Source of the DNA: Nocardia vulneris
GTDB lineage: Bacteria > Actinomycetota > Actinomycetes > Mycobacteriales > Mycobacteriaceae
Length of the DNA stretch: 64,000 nt
Reading direction: 5' to 3'
Assembly: GCF_001613425.1 (NCBI RefSeq)
Contig: NZ_BDCI01000048.1
Coordinates: forward strand, 1-64,000
Shown here piece after piece: positions 34,662-44,452 of the stretch. Positions within the stretch are counted from its first letter, which is position 1. Every line of letters begins with the position of its first letter. Position numbers and translations under genes: made by a program. The notes beneath the pieces were generated by a model that ran no database searches, was not told the origin of the DNA, and saw nothing but the letters and a program-made list of their open reading frames with translations.

Positions 34662-35654
34662 TCATGGCTCAAGCCCGGCGGAGGTGAGGCTGGGTGGGCG
34701 AGTGGCACCGTAGAAGTCGTCGCCAGGGTGGCGATAGCTGCTCACCTGCACTGGGATGCCGAAAGTGGGGGCGTGGATCATGCTCCCGGCGCCGAGGTAG
34801 AGCCCGACGTGGTGGATGTCGGCGGGGGTTCCGTAGAAGACCAGATCGCCGGGCAGCAGCTCGTTCTCCGGGACTTCGAGCCCGATCGCGTATTGCTCGG
34901 TGGTGGTGCGGGGCAGAGTGATTCCTGCGGTGCGGTAGGCGGCCTGGACCAACCCTGAACAGTCCCAGCCGCCGTTGACCTCGGGGCCGTTGCCTCCCCA
35001 CACGTAGGGTTGCCCGAGCTGGCCGCAAGCGAACTCGATCGCGGTGGCCGCGGCGAGGCCGGCGAGCTCGCCTGGGCTGCACTCGCCGGCGAGGGTTGAG
35101 CGGGTGTAGCGGGCAGCTTGGTCGAGGACCTGTTCGACGTACCAGTCGGCGTGGTTGTAGGCGAAGATCGCGCCGTGCAGGTCGGCGGGTGCGCCGGAAT
35201 CGCACAGGTACCAGGCGGCGGCGTAGGCGGCGTCGACCGGGTCATAGCGTGACGGCGGCCCGGTTCGGCCGGGTGGGTTGCCGTGGCGGGTGATGACGGC
35301 GTCGAAGCTGGGTTGAAGGAACTGCATGGGTCCGCCCGCGCCCGCGAAGTTCTCCCCGGAGCGGACTCCGGGTAGGGGTGAGCGGCCGTGGTCGGTTTCG
35401 ATTTTGCCGATCGCGGCCAGCACCGACCAGTCCAAGCCCGCGCAGACGTGTGCGGCCTGCCGATAGATCACCAGCCGGTCTGCCGGAATGTCCTGGGCTG
35501 CTTCACTACTAGGTGTCTTTTGGCCACCGGCGGGCGGGCTCGAGGTCGGTGCGCCGGATTGGTCGTAGATGGCGACGGTGGCGGCCACCGCGGCGATCAC
35601 AACCGCAGTGAATACCCCTGAAATCCCCGCCGCGCCTACCACTTTGGCGAACAT
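34662..35654 (-). CDS. Peptidoglycan hydrolase with SLT-like and NlpC/P60 domains (VirB1-like)
   Basis: 330 residues; ATG 35654 overlaps the preceding stop as TGATG. One N-terminal transmembrane helix anchors it. Residues about 55-185 are a lytic-transglycosylase-like domain (LAAIGKIETDHG with the catalytic Glu, GPMQFLQPSF). Residues about 205-325 are NlpC/P60, with the catalytic Cys in WDCSGLVQ, and His residues in DIHHVGLYLG and MIHAP. It would cut glycan strands and peptide stems outside the membrane so that the conjugation apparatus can cross the wall. This two-domain form is usual in Gram-positive T4SS clusters. Confidence 0.92.
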   Translation of the reverse strand: MFAKVVGAAGISGVFTAVVIAAVAATVAIYDQSGAPTSSPPAGGQKTPSSEAAQDIPADRLVIYRQAAHVCAGLDWSVLAAIGKIETDHGRSPLPGVRSGENFAGAGGPMQFLQPSFDAVITRHGNPPGRTGPPSRYDPVDAAYAAAWYLCDSGAPADLHGAIFAYNHADWYVEQVLDQAARYTRSTLAGECSPGELAGLAAATAIEFACGQLGQPYVWGGNGPEVNGGWDCSGLVQAAYRTAGITLPRTTTEQYAIGLEVPENELLPGDLVFYGTPADIHHVGLYLGAGSMIHAPTFGIPVQVSSYRHPGDDFYGATRPPSLTSAGLEP

Positions 35655-36691
35655 CACGACCCTGCCAGCCACGGGTTCGGAGGCGGAACCGGGCTTGGTG
35701 CCGCGATGATGGTCGCCCCCGGCTGCACCGGATCCTCGGCGTCGATGTCGACCTGATCACTGCTACCCGGTGCGGTGGTGCTGGCCGGTGGCCAGCGGGA
35801 GGGCAGTTCGTGTAGCCGGGCACGGTCGTGGCCGGTCGTATCGTGGAGCGGCAACCAGACACGATCGGCGGGGCTCGTATGCGCCCCGGTGGGGTCGAGC
35901 AGGTCGGCGGCGGCGGTGGCGATCGGCACGGTATCGGGGGCGGGAAGATCCTGCCATGCGTCGAACAGTGTTGTGCGGGCGTTTGTTTCGCGTTGGTGGG
36001 TGGGAAACCAGATCAGTAGCGGGGTGGTGATGGTGGTGGCGGCGGCGAGTTTGGCGTAGCCGGGAAGTTTGCGGGTGAGTTGAGAGTGGTTTTCGGTGGC
36101 GAGGTCGTATTCGAGGAAGAACTCGATGCTGGTGTGGTGGGCACTGAAACGGCCGTAGGCATCGGGGCGGACGAGATCGCCCCACAGCCGTGCGCAGCGG
36201 GTCTGGGACCACCAGGCGTGCAGGGTGCTGTAGTCGTCGTGGTGGCGGGTGTGCTCGGCGAGGCTGGTGAACCAGTCGCCGACTCCGACGGCGTGGGCGA
36301 GTTGCAGGCCGACCGCGATGGCGATGGCGTCGCGGTGTCGCCATCGCAGGGCGGCGGGTTCGATGCCTTCCTCGGCGGCGATGACTCGGGCTCCGGCGGG
36401 GGCGAGGATGTAATGGTAAGGGAAGCTGCCGATGGCACGTAGTGGCCGGAACCGGTCGATGACCCCGTACCGGTAGAGCTCTCGCAGTCGCCGCCGGGCC
36501 AGGCCGATGGCCGGAAAGGCCAGAGCGGCAATGTGTTCGCTGGTCAGGACGCGATGTTCGTAGAGCATCCGCAGCAGCCACCGGTCACGGTCGGTCAACC
36601 GTGCGACCAGTACTCCCACACTCGCTCCCGCTGGCGTGCCCGCATGCTCGACTTGGCGAAGGTCTTTCTGTCGCAATGAATCTCCGATCAC
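35654..36691 (-). CDS. Replic_Relax-family protein
   Basis: 345 residues from GTG 36691, chosen because AAGGAGG lies six bases before it. The N-terminal 75 residues are a winged helix (LTDRDRWLLRMLYEHRVL, HIAALAFP, RRRLRELYRYGVIDRF), followed by HYILAPAGARVIA and a larger domain with RPDAYGRF and FLEYDLATE. This is the replication-relaxation family found in actinobacterial plasmids and ICEs beside TraG/VirD4. It may replace or assist a relaxase; the D-Y...EYD residues resemble a nuclease-like core, but activity is unproven. It sits 33 bases downstream of the VirD4 gene and is coupled to the hydrolase gene. Confidence 0.85.
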   Translation of the reverse strand: MIGDSLRQKDLRQVEHAGTPAGASVGVLVARLTDRDRWLLRMLYEHRVLTSEHIAALAFPAIGLARRRLRELYRYGVIDRFRPLRAIGSFPYHYILAPAGARVIAAEEGIEPAALRWRHRDAIAIAVGLQLAHAVGVGDWFTSLAEHTRHHDDYSTLHAWWSQTRCARLWGDLVRPDAYGRFSAHHTSIEFFLEYDLATENHSQLTRKLPGYAKLAAATTITTPLLIWFPTHQRETNARTTLFDAWQDLPAPDTVPIATAAADLLDPTGAHTSPADRVWLPLHDTTGHDRARLHELPSRWPPASTTAPGSSDQVDIDAEDPVQPGATIIAAPSPVPPPNPWLAGS

Positions 36692-36724
36692 GAGGTCCTC
36701 CTTCCTGGATGACAAGGTGGGTGG

Positions 36725-39205
36725 CTACCGGCGTGGGTCGTGATGACGGGGCGTGGCAGGGGAACGCAGGCTCGGGCCGGGCGGGGCTGTCGTGGAGGAG
36801 TGGGAGCGGGTGGTGGCGCGGATACCGCGGGGGTTGCCGGGAATCGGCGGAGGTAGCGGTTGGGTGATGAGGGTGAACGGCGGAGCTTGCTGGCCGTTGG
36901 TGACCAGGCGGGCGGCGGCGTGGAAGGCGTCTAGGTGGATGAGATCGTGTTCGCCCAGCCAGGGGCTGGTGTGGCGGGAGAGTTCGCGGGCGTCTTCGGG
37001 TGAGGCTGTGAAGATGACCTTGTTGCGGGCGTTGGCCGAGACCGCGTCGCGTAGTTCGCGCGGTAGTTGGGCGAGGTTCTGATGCGCCAGCACAAGCGAG
37101 AGGCGTAGTCCGCGTGCTTCGGCGAGCATGTCTTCGACAGGGGTGGACAGGTTGAGGAAGTTGTGTGCTTCGTCGAGGACCAGGGCGGCGTCGGGTCGGC
37201 TGGTAGTGGGGGTGCGGGCGCGGCTGGTGGCGGCTTGCCAGGTGCGTGCGACGAGCAGTGATCCGACCAGGCGGGTGGTTTCCTCGCCGAGGGAGCCTTT
37301 GGGCAGTCGTGCCAGGCAGATGCCGCCGTGGTCGAGGATCTCGGGCAGCGAAACGGTGGACGGGCCAGCGGCGAGGGCGGCTTTGACGAAGGGCCGCAGT
37401 AGGAATGCGCGGAGCTTGTTGAGCAGCGGGGCGATGATCTCGGCGCGTCCGGCGTCGGAGAGGGTGTCGTAGGAGCGCCAGAATCCGCGCAGGACCGGGT
37501 CGGTGGTGGTGGCGGTGAGTCGGGCGCGCAACGCGGGCTCGGTCAACAGTCTTGGGAGGTCGGCCAGGGTGGCGGTGTCGTGCTGGGCGCACAGGGTGAG
37601 CAGGCTGGTGCGCAGGACGTCGTCGGTGCGTGGGCCCCAGTGGCGAGAGTAGATGCGGGCGAAGATGGCGATGAGGTTGTCTACGGCCAGATCGACCTCA
37701 CCGCGGGTGGTGTCGAGAGGGTTCACGCATGGCGGCGGGGTGGGGGAGTCGGCATCGAAGAGCACGACTCGTTCGCCGTGGCGGGCGGGTAGGCGGTCGA
37801 GGATGTCGGTGACGAGGTCGCCTTTGGGGTCGATGACGACCACGCCGCGGTGGTGGGTGGCGTCGTCCAGCACCAGTTGGGCGAGCAGGGTGGACTTGCC
37901 GACACCGGTGGAACCGAGGATGTGCACGTGGTGGCGTGCATCGGCCACGCGCAACGCGACCGGCCGTTGGCCGCTGCCCGCGTCGGCTATCCCGAGTGGT
38001 TTTGTGTGCGGGCCGCTGGTGGCGATGATGGTGGCGGGGGCCAGCGCGCGGGCTCCGGCCCGCGCTACACCGGCGACGGTGGGATCGAAGGGCAGATGCG
38101 CAATGGCGGCGAGTTCAGGGATCGAGAGCAGATCGCCTCGCGCGAGCCGTCTTTCGGTCAAGGCCGTGGCCAGTCGTAGGTGCCGGTGACGGCGGTAGTA
38201 GTTGAGGTCGGTGCAGGCCCCGAACACCGCGGCGAGTGCATGGGCGCGTCCGCGCGCCACCGCCCGCGCCTGTGCCACGGTCTCGGAGTCGGCGTCCTCG
38301 TCGAGGGTGGTGGTGACGGCGTAGCGCAGCCGGGTTTCCCAGTGCCCGCCACGCGCTTTCGCCACCGCAGCGCGGGTGCTGGCGGTTTCCTGCATGGCGG
38401 CCTGGCGGTCCCCGTTGCGTGCACGGTAGCGGGGACGAGCGGGTGCGCCGGGGGTGAGCAGGTCTAGCAGATCACGCAGCACCGTCTGGACGAGAGTGAG
38501 GGACTGGCCGGGTAGGTGTGTGCTGGCGCGGCGTAATCGGTGGCTGGTGACCGGGCGGGCGAGGACTTGCACGCATGCGGCTTGGCCGGGGTCGAGGTCA
38601 GCGGCGGCGGTGATCAGGTCGCGAACCAGATCACCGCTGTAGTCGGTGCGGATGGGCAATCCGTGATTGCGGGCGAGCCGCAGCTCCCCGCCGACCAGCA
38701 GCCGACGCTTCCTGCTGGCGGGCTCTGGCAGTGGCGGCGTCGCCGTCGCTGCCGCTCGGGTGCGTGCGCCGGGCCACGCGGATTCCACAGCCCGCTCGAT
38801 CAATCCCGGCGGGATCGCGCGCGGCACCCACAGCCGGATCGACACCCCGGCCTCGGCGGTCACGCGGTACTCGAACCCGAGATGCGGCTGCCCAAGCAGC
38901 ACTCGCCGCCAACGCGGCCGCAGCAGCCCGAGCAAATGAGACCAGAACGCCGCGGCCGAACCCGGCTCCACAACAGGCGGGGTGAGCACGATGACCTCGC
39001 GGGCACCCGCGGTTAGCCGGCGCCGCCGATATCGCTGGGCGAGCACCACCGCCGCGAGCACACCCACCGCGGCGCCGGCAACCATGGCGCCGCTGGGCTC
39101 GCCCACCGAGCGGGCGAGGTCGTCGAGGAGGCGGCCCAGCGTATGGTCGGGATCGAGGAGCAGGCGCCCGAGCCAACCGTGCTCAGCGGGCGGTGCGGTG
39201 GTCAC
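36725..39205 (-). CDS. VirD4/TraG-like type IV coupling protein
   Basis: 826 residues; GTG 39205 overlaps the VirB4 stop as GTGA. A hydrophobic helix near residues 40-58 anchors it. The ATPase core has Walker A ILGSTGVGKST at about 428-438, VVIDPKGDL shortly after, and Walker B ALVLDEAHNFL at about 670, with the late ELSRHTSPWL region. Coupling proteins bring the DNA-protein substrate to the T4SS channel using ATP. The N-terminal domain of about 400 residues before the Walker motif is longer than in Gram-negative VirD4 and is typical of the actinobacterial type. Strong call. Confidence 0.92.
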   Translation of the reverse strand: MTTAPPAEHGWLGRLLLDPDHTLGRLLDDLARSVGEPSGAMVAGAAVGVLAAVVLAQRYRRRRLTAGAREVIVLTPPVVEPGSAAAFWSHLLGLLRPRWRRVLLGQPHLGFEYRVTAEAGVSIRLWVPRAIPPGLIERAVESAWPGARTRAAATATPPLPEPASRKRRLLVGGELRLARNHGLPIRTDYSGDLVRDLITAAADLDPGQAACVQVLARPVTSHRLRRASTHLPGQSLTLVQTVLRDLLDLLTPGAPARPRYRARNGDRQAAMQETASTRAAVAKARGGHWETRLRYAVTTTLDEDADSETVAQARAVARGRAHALAAVFGACTDLNYYRRHRHLRLATALTERRLARGDLLSIPELAAIAHLPFDPTVAGVARAGARALAPATIIATSGPHTKPLGIADAGSGQRPVALRVADARHHVHILGSTGVGKSTLLAQLVLDDATHHRGVVVIDPKGDLVTDILDRLPARHGERVVLFDADSPTPPPCVNPLDTTRGEVDLAVDNLIAIFARIYSRHWGPRTDDVLRTSLLTLCAQHDTATLADLPRLLTEPALRARLTATTTDPVLRGFWRSYDTLSDAGRAEIIAPLLNKLRAFLLRPFVKAALAAGPSTVSLPEILDHGGICLARLPKGSLGEETTRLVGSLLVARTWQAATSRARTPTTSRPDAALVLDEAHNFLNLSTPVEDMLAEARGLRLSLVLAHQNLAQLPRELRDAVSANARNKVIFTASPEDARELSRHTSPWLGEHDLIHLDAFHAAARLVTNGQQAPPFTLITQPLPPPIPGNPRGIRATTRSHSSTTAPPGPSLRSPATPRHHDPRR

Positions 39206-42198
39206 GGCGCCTCGCCGAGATCGACGAAGGTGTCCTCACCGTCGGTGTCCTCGCCGGGAGTATCCGCGGTGTCGGTGAGCTCGATATCGCGGTCGTCGCC
39301 GGAGCCGGTGAGTTCGCTGGGATCGCTGGTGATGAGGTCGTGCTCGCTCGGCGAGGCCAGTGAGGCGAATACCGCGCGGTGCGCACCGGCCGCGAGCAGA
39401 CCGTGTCCGCGTGCGGCGGTGAGCAGGAATTGCTGCTCACCGTCGGAGAGCGCGAACGCGGCCGCGACCTCGGTGATGGCTTGCGGGGCTTGATGTAGCA
39501 GGATCTGTGTGGCTGCGTTGGCGACGATGGCTTTGCCGAGGTCGGTGGAAAGCACGTCGGCGCAGTCCTGGGTGGCGACGGTGAGGCCGGCCCAATGCTT
39601 GCGCAGCGATTTGGCTGCCCGGTACAGGAATTCGGCTCCGGCGGGCTGGCGCATCAGCAGCCACGCCTCATCGACCACGACCAGCCGAGGCCGTCGAGTG
39701 CTCGGGTTGGCGACGTGTCGCCAGGTCGCGTCGAGGGCCAGCAGGGTGCCGACGGTTTTGAGCTCTTCGGGTAATTCACGCAGCGAGAAGACCACCAGCG
39801 CCCCATCGGGAACGGTGGTGGTGGGCCCGTCGAACAAGCCCGCGAATGCGCCTCCGGCGGTGAACGGGGCCAGCGCTGTGGCCAGGTCTGTGCCGAGGTT
39901 GGACCCGCACGCGAGTAGCTGCTCGCGCACCATCGCGAGGGTGGGGGCGGGACGGGTCCAGGTGGTGGGGTCTTCGCTGACTCCGGCGGCGGTGTAGGCG
40001 GCCGAGACCGCGGTGTCGAGGGTGGCTCGCTGGGCGGGGGTCTGCGCACCGAGTAGTACCTGGAACACAGTGTGGGCGAACAATTTACGTCGAGTCAGCG
40101 CGTCGGCGGGGGCGCTGCGCTTTCCATCGGCGCGGGTGTGGACTTCCAGATCGAAGGGGTTGAGCCGGACTCCGGGAGCACCGAGGTGGATGTAGGTGCC
40201 GCCGACGGCCTCACTCAGGCGCCGGTACTCGTCTTCGGGGTCGATGACGACGGTTTCGACCCCGCGATACAGTGAGCGCAGGATCTCGGCTTTGACGAGA
40301 TAGCTTTTGCCTGAACCACTTCGGCCCAGCACGACGGCATTGTGGTTGTCGACGTGCTCGCCGAAACGATCCCAGAACAACAGTCCCGCTGCGGCGTCGC
40401 GTCCGTAGAGGACTCCGTCGGGGCTGGACAGGGCGGCAGGGTCGGTGGCAGGCAGTTGCGGGGAATCGAACGGGAAAGCCGCCGCCAGTGCGGTGGTGTC
40501 GAAGCTGCGGCGCATCCGCACCACATCCAGTCCCAACGGCAGGGTAGCGACCCACCCGCCCAGCGCGCGGTAGGTGACAGGGCGGGCATCGATGAGCAGG
40601 CTCGCCGCCAAAGTCCGTACAGCGGCGACCTCTTCGGCGAGTTCTTCGGTGCTGTCGGCGTGGACGGTGAGATATACCCCGACCCGGAACAGCCGGCCTT
40701 CTCCCCGCGCGATCGAGGCCGACAGGTCCGCGGCGTCCTCGGCGGCGACTTCGACGCGGGCGTCGGCCAAGCGGCCCTCGACGGCGCTGTGACGGCGGGC
40801 AGCCTCGAGGCGAGCGAGCTGGCGGGCGAGTCCGGCCGCGGCGCTCACCGGATCGACCGGCTCGATGTGCAAGGCCACATCCACCCGGCCGGGATGGCTC
40901 AACAGTGGCGACACCCACGCCGGAGCCACCTCGCGCGGATACCCGATCACCGCGAGGGTGGCCGCGTAGTCTGATCCCGCTTCAACGTGACGTGCCCCGA
41001 CCGTCAATGACTCCGGCACGAACCCGGCAGCGGAACTCGTGCGGGATCGGTTGCGTCGCAACCCACCCCACCCGTGAACCCGAGCGGCGCTGTGGGGGTT
41101 GTCGTCTGCGTCATCGGCATCTGAAGCGAGATAGTCGGCAATTTCGGCGTCAGCGGTGATGACCGCATTCGGCGCGGCGGTGTCGGCGGCGGCCGGGATC
41201 AGCCGGGCGGGATTGGTGGCGGTGGTGAGCACGGCGGCGGCTTGGATGTCGTCGAGGGCGGTGACGGTGATCCCGAGTGGGCCCAGCAGCTCGCGGGCCT
41301 CGTTCAGGCGGCGTTGCAGCCGTGCTTCGGCGGCACGACGCGCGGCAAGGCTGAGTTGGCGCTGGGCGCGTCGGCGACCGGCGAGCAGTCGGCTCAGCAT
41401 CGTCGCCGGAGTGGGCGCACCGAGTCCGGTAGTGGGGATGGCCGCGACATCGAGCGGTTCGCGCCACACGAGCAGGACCTGGCGGCGAAGCAGTTGTGCG
41501 TCACGGTCGAGATCGGTCAGATGCTCGGCGTGTTCGACCGCGGTGGCGGCGAGTTCGGGCGACATGTCGCGAGCGCGGGTGTGCAACGCGTCGATGTGGC
41601 CGGATAGGTCCAAACGTGTTGTGCGGATAAGGATCTGCACCGGCTGACGCAACGAATGCAGCCAGCCACCCAACTGCGCGACGAGACTGTCCTGCTCGGC
41701 CGGAGTTCGCAGCGTGAGGTTGATGGTGCCCGCCGCCGCGATCACCGCGAGCCCGTCGGCGCCGAGGTCGACCACTCCGATATCCGTCGACCCGGCGCTC
41801 ACACTCTCGGGAAGATGCACATCGCTCGCCGATAAAGGTTGTGGAACAACAGGTTTGCCGCCACGGGTGCAACGGGTGAGCCAGCGTGGAACCGGATGTA
41901 TTCCCTCGGGTGCTGTCGAGAGGTGCTGGGGGCGTAGCCGGTGGACTATCGCGGCGATCAGCAGTTGGTCGAGACAGAGCCCGTCACGGGTGGACAGCAC
42001 CAGAACCGTCACGACCGTGCCGATCGGTACCGCACACCCCACGAACACCGGTGCGGCGACCAGAGTGCGGGTCGCCACCCACACCAGATACAGCGTGAGG
42101 GCGGTGACGGCCAGGATGACCAATTGCCGGGCGGTGAACGGGCCGAGCAACCGGTCAGGGCGATCGACATCGGCGGGGATACGAATCGGAGCAGACAT
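39202..42198 (-). CDS. PrgI-VirB4 fusion, T4SS ATPase
   Basis: 998 residues. The N-terminal 90 residues are a PrgI-like membrane domain (IRIPADVDRPDRLLGPFTAR, two hydrophobic helices). The rest is VirB4/TraC/SCO6880-like: Walker A VVLGRSGSGKSYLVK at about 620, VVIDPEDEYRRL, and Walker B RLVVVDEAWLLM at about 835, followed by TQDCADVL. VirB4 powers pilus assembly and substrate transfer at the inner face of the membrane. Fusion of VirB3/PrgI-type and VirB4 parts is known from Gram-positive systems. It begins 18 bases after the VirB6 stop and overlaps the coupling-protein gene. Confidence 0.93.
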   Translation of the reverse strand: MSAPIRIPADVDRPDRLLGPFTARQLVILAVTALTLYLVWVATRTLVAAPVFVGCAVPIGTVVTVLVLSTRDGLCLDQLLIAAIVHRLRPQHLSTAPEGIHPVPRWLTRCTRGGKPVVPQPLSASDVHLPESVSAGSTDIGVVDLGADGLAVIAAAGTINLTLRTPAEQDSLVAQLGGWLHSLRQPVQILIRTTRLDLSGHIDALHTRARDMSPELAATAVEHAEHLTDLDRDAQLLRRQVLLVWREPLDVAAIPTTGLGAPTPATMLSRLLAGRRRAQRQLSLAARRAAEARLQRRLNEARELLGPLGITVTALDDIQAAAVLTTATNPARLIPAAADTAAPNAVITADAEIADYLASDADDADDNPHSAARVHGWGGLRRNRSRTSSAAGFVPESLTVGARHVEAGSDYAATLAVIGYPREVAPAWVSPLLSHPGRVDVALHIEPVDPVSAAAGLARQLARLEAARRHSAVEGRLADARVEVAAEDAADLSASIARGEGRLFRVGVYLTVHADSTEELAEEVAAVRTLAASLLIDARPVTYRALGGWVATLPLGLDVVRMRRSFDTTALAAAFPFDSPQLPATDPAALSSPDGVLYGRDAAAGLLFWDRFGEHVDNHNAVVLGRSGSGKSYLVKAEILRSLYRGVETVVIDPEDEYRRLSEAVGGTYIHLGAPGVRLNPFDLEVHTRADGKRSAPADALTRRKLFAHTVFQVLLGAQTPAQRATLDTAVSAAYTAAGVSEDPTTWTRPAPTLAMVREQLLACGSNLGTDLATALAPFTAGGAFAGLFDGPTTTVPDGALVVFSLRELPEELKTVGTLLALDATWRHVANPSTRRPRLVVVDEAWLLMRQPAGAEFLYRAAKSLRKHWAGLTVATQDCADVLSTDLGKAIVANAATQILLHQAPQAITEVAAAFALSDGEQQFLLTAARGHGLLAAGAHRAVFASLASPSEHDLITSDPSELTGSGDDRDIELTDTADTPGEDTDGEDTFVDLGEAP

Positions 42199-42215
42199 GG
42201 CGAGGTGCGTCCCTT

Positions 42216-44036
42216 CTACTTCTTGCGTGGCTTCCGGCGGCGAAGCGGCAGATCTGGGAGCGGCAGGTGCAGCTGCCGCACCGGCCGCCGTGGCGGGGGC
42301 GGGCCAGCGGTCGGCGGTGGCGGGGGCGGGGGCGGAGGAGCGGGAGTGCGGCGGGTTTCGATCGGCAGCGGGTATTGCCCGCCGCGACCCGGCCGGATGC
42401 GGGCATAGGGATCGGGCGGGGTGAACTCGAACGCGAGCTGGCGCCCCCCGCCGACCTGTGCTCGTGTGGAGGCCGGCGAGACCGCGGGCGCGGTGCTCGG
42501 TCTCGCCGGGACCGGGGGAACTCGGCGCACCTCGATCGGCAGCGGGTACTGTCCGCCGCGCAGCGGGCGCACACCCTTGTACGGGTCAGGCTCGCGGAAG
42601 TCGAACTGCAACTGTCGGCCCCGCCCAGCCGCCGGTGTCCTTGTGCTGGTGGTGATTTCGGGGGCTGAGGTCGAGGCCAGGGTGTGGCGCGGGATACGTC
42701 TTACCCCTTCGAGGGGCAGCATCATCTGCCCGTCGCGGCCGGGGCGGGCGCGCGTGTACGGGTCCGCTGCGGCAGCCGGTATGCGGGGTGAGTGTCGGCG
42801 GGCTGGAGCGAGGTGGTGGGTAGCCGGGGTGTGGTGGCGGGTGGATGTGTTCGTGCCCTTGAGCAGGCTCAACGTCTTGTAGGCCAGGTAGCTGCGCACA
42901 ACCGTGGCGGGCAGGGACCGAGTGGGGTTGATTTTGCAGGCGGACAGCAGCCAGAACGGGATCTTGACCAACATTCCCACCAACGCCAAAGCGACGATGA
43001 GATCGACCAGACCGTCGCGGTCGGGTGTGCCGAAGGCGGGGAATCCGTCTGGGGACAACAACACTCGCGCCGCGGTGACCAGGGTCAGTGATTGCACGAC
43101 CTGGATTGCAAGGCACGCACCGAAGGCCCGCCACCACCAGCGTGCGATTGGCTCGAGCATCGGCAGGCCGTGACACATCAATGCCAAGGGGGCCGCCACG
43201 ATCAACACGATCGTGACCGACACGCGTACCACGTAGGTCACCAGCAGCACCGCGATCAACACCACCAGCGCGGTCGACAACAGCAAGGCGAACACCGGCC
43301 CACCGGTGGTGTTGGTGGTGACGAGCTCGCGCAGGGTGGCTGTGGCCGAATCCGGATCAACTCCGTCCCCGGCCACAGCACCGGCCATCGCGTTGGCCAA
43401 CCGCACCGCGTAGGTCGCCACCAGCATGCTCATCGCACCGGCGATAAAACCGGCCACGATTCTCGGTAGTAATTGCGTTAAGCCCCAACGGTTTTGCAAA
43501 GTCTCGTACATCATCAATAGGACTCCGGCGGCCATGATCACCAGCGCGTAGCTCGCGGTGACCAGTTGCCACGAGGAGTCCCACAGCTGTGCAACGCGGG
43601 GAAGGTCCAACGGTTCGGGTGTGGTGAGCAGCGTCGCCGACAGCAGCTCTAGCAGCGGGTTGAGCGCCGAATCCACCAACCGGCGGAAGAACCCATCGAT
43701 GGCTGCGGCCACACACCCGCTGATATTGCGCACACCGCAGTCCGGATCGGCATCTGTCGAACCTGCGGGCACGGGTGTCGACGGTGTGCTCGGCACCGAA
43801 GGTGTCGAGGGTCGGGCAGGGCCCGGCACCGCCGACGGTGGAATCGACAACGAAGGTGGCACCGCCGGAGTCGCAGCGGTCGGTGGGGCGGGCACCGGTG
43901 AGTTCGTCGGTGGTGGGTCCGCGGCGCCGGTCCCGATGCCGCACAGCAGCATTGCCGCGATCGCAACGAACATGACCAGTGCTGGGCCACTCTTGCGGCC
44001 CACTGGCCCGATCCGTGTCAGAGCAGGGGCGGGCAT
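42216..44036 (-). CDS. VirB6/TrbL-like polytopic T4SS membrane protein
   Basis: 606 residues from ATG 44036, three bases after the pilin gene ends. A signal-like helix (ALVMFVAIAAMLLCGIG) and Pro-rich segment are followed by about seven transmembrane helices (for example ALVIMAAGVLLMMYE, IVAGFIAGAMSMLVATYAV, LLLSTALVVLIAVLLVTYVV). The C-terminal 180 residues are cytoplasmic or external, Arg/Pro-rich, with four repeats of a short pattern (Y-x-R/G-x-R-P-G/L-R-G-G/D-Q followed by P-L). It should form the inner-membrane channel with VirB4 and VirD4. The repeats are an unusual tail. Confidence 0.88.
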   Translation of the reverse strand: MPAPALTRIGPVGRKSGPALVMFVAIAAMLLCGIGTGAADPPPTNSPVPAPPTAATPAVPPSLSIPPSAVPGPARPSTPSVPSTPSTPVPAGSTDADPDCGVRNISGCVAAAIDGFFRRLVDSALNPLLELLSATLLTTPEPLDLPRVAQLWDSSWQLVTASYALVIMAAGVLLMMYETLQNRWGLTQLLPRIVAGFIAGAMSMLVATYAVRLANAMAGAVAGDGVDPDSATATLRELVTTNTTGGPVFALLLSTALVVLIAVLLVTYVVRVSVTIVLIVAAPLALMCHGLPMLEPIARWWWRAFGACLAIQVVQSLTLVTAARVLLSPDGFPAFGTPDRDGLVDLIVALALVGMLVKIPFWLLSACKINPTRSLPATVVRSYLAYKTLSLLKGTNTSTRHHTPATHHLAPARRHSPRIPAAAADPYTRARPGRDGQMMLPLEGVRRIPRHTLASTSAPEITTSTRTPAAGRGRQLQFDFREPDPYKGVRPLRGGQYPLPIEVRRVPPVPARPSTAPAVSPASTRAQVGGGRQLAFEFTPPDPYARIRPGRGGQYPLPIETRRTPAPPPPPPPPPTAGPPPPRRPVRQLHLPLPDLPLRRRKPRKK

Positions 44037-44038
44037 GC

Positions 44039-44452
44039 TCAGTCGCCCACGATCGATTTGAGGACCGCGACGATGACCGGCGCCAGCATCGCCAGCACAT
44101 AGCCAACACACGCGGCCTTGAACGCGATCTTCGCCTTTTCGATCTCCCCGGGATCGGAGCCACCGATCTGGTATCGGGCACCGGCGATGGTGAGGCAGAC
44201 CGTCGCCAGCACAGCGAGAATCCCGACGAGCCAATTGCGAATGTTGTTGAGGACCTCATCAATTGACCCGGCTACCGCCAGTACCTGGGTGAGCGGTTGG
44301 GCGGCAGCCGAACCCGCCATCGAACCCGCCATCGACACCACACAGGCGACAGCAGTGGCGGCGACCACGACCATCCGGATCGGCCAATGCCGTCGAGCAC
44401 GTACGCGACCAACGGAGTGTGCGGGGGCGGGGAAACATGTGGTCAGGCGCAT
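44039..44452 (-). CDS. VirB2/TrbC-like pilin
   Basis: 137 residues from ATG 44452 with GGAGG ten bases upstream. A long signal segment (RMVVVAATAVACVVSMAG, then AAAQPL) is followed by two helices (WLVGILAVLATVCLTIAGAR and CVGYVLAMLAPVIVAVLKS) joined by a short charged loop with GGSDPGEIEKAK. This is the two-helix hairpin topology of VirB2/TrbC pilins. It lies between a sigma-like gene and VirB6. Confidence 0.82.
   Translation of the reverse strand: MRLTTCFPAPAHSVGRVRARRHWPIRMVVVAATAVACVVSMAGSMAGSAAAQPLTQVLAVAGSIDEVLNNIRNWLVGILAVLATVCLTIAGARYQIGGSDPGEIEKAKIAFKAACVGYVLAMLAPVIVAVLKSIVGD

Noticed and set aside
34117..34665. 182-codon minus-strand frame
   Set aside because: Overlaps the zinc-ribbon gene in another frame and reads as Ser/Pro/Arg-rich noise.
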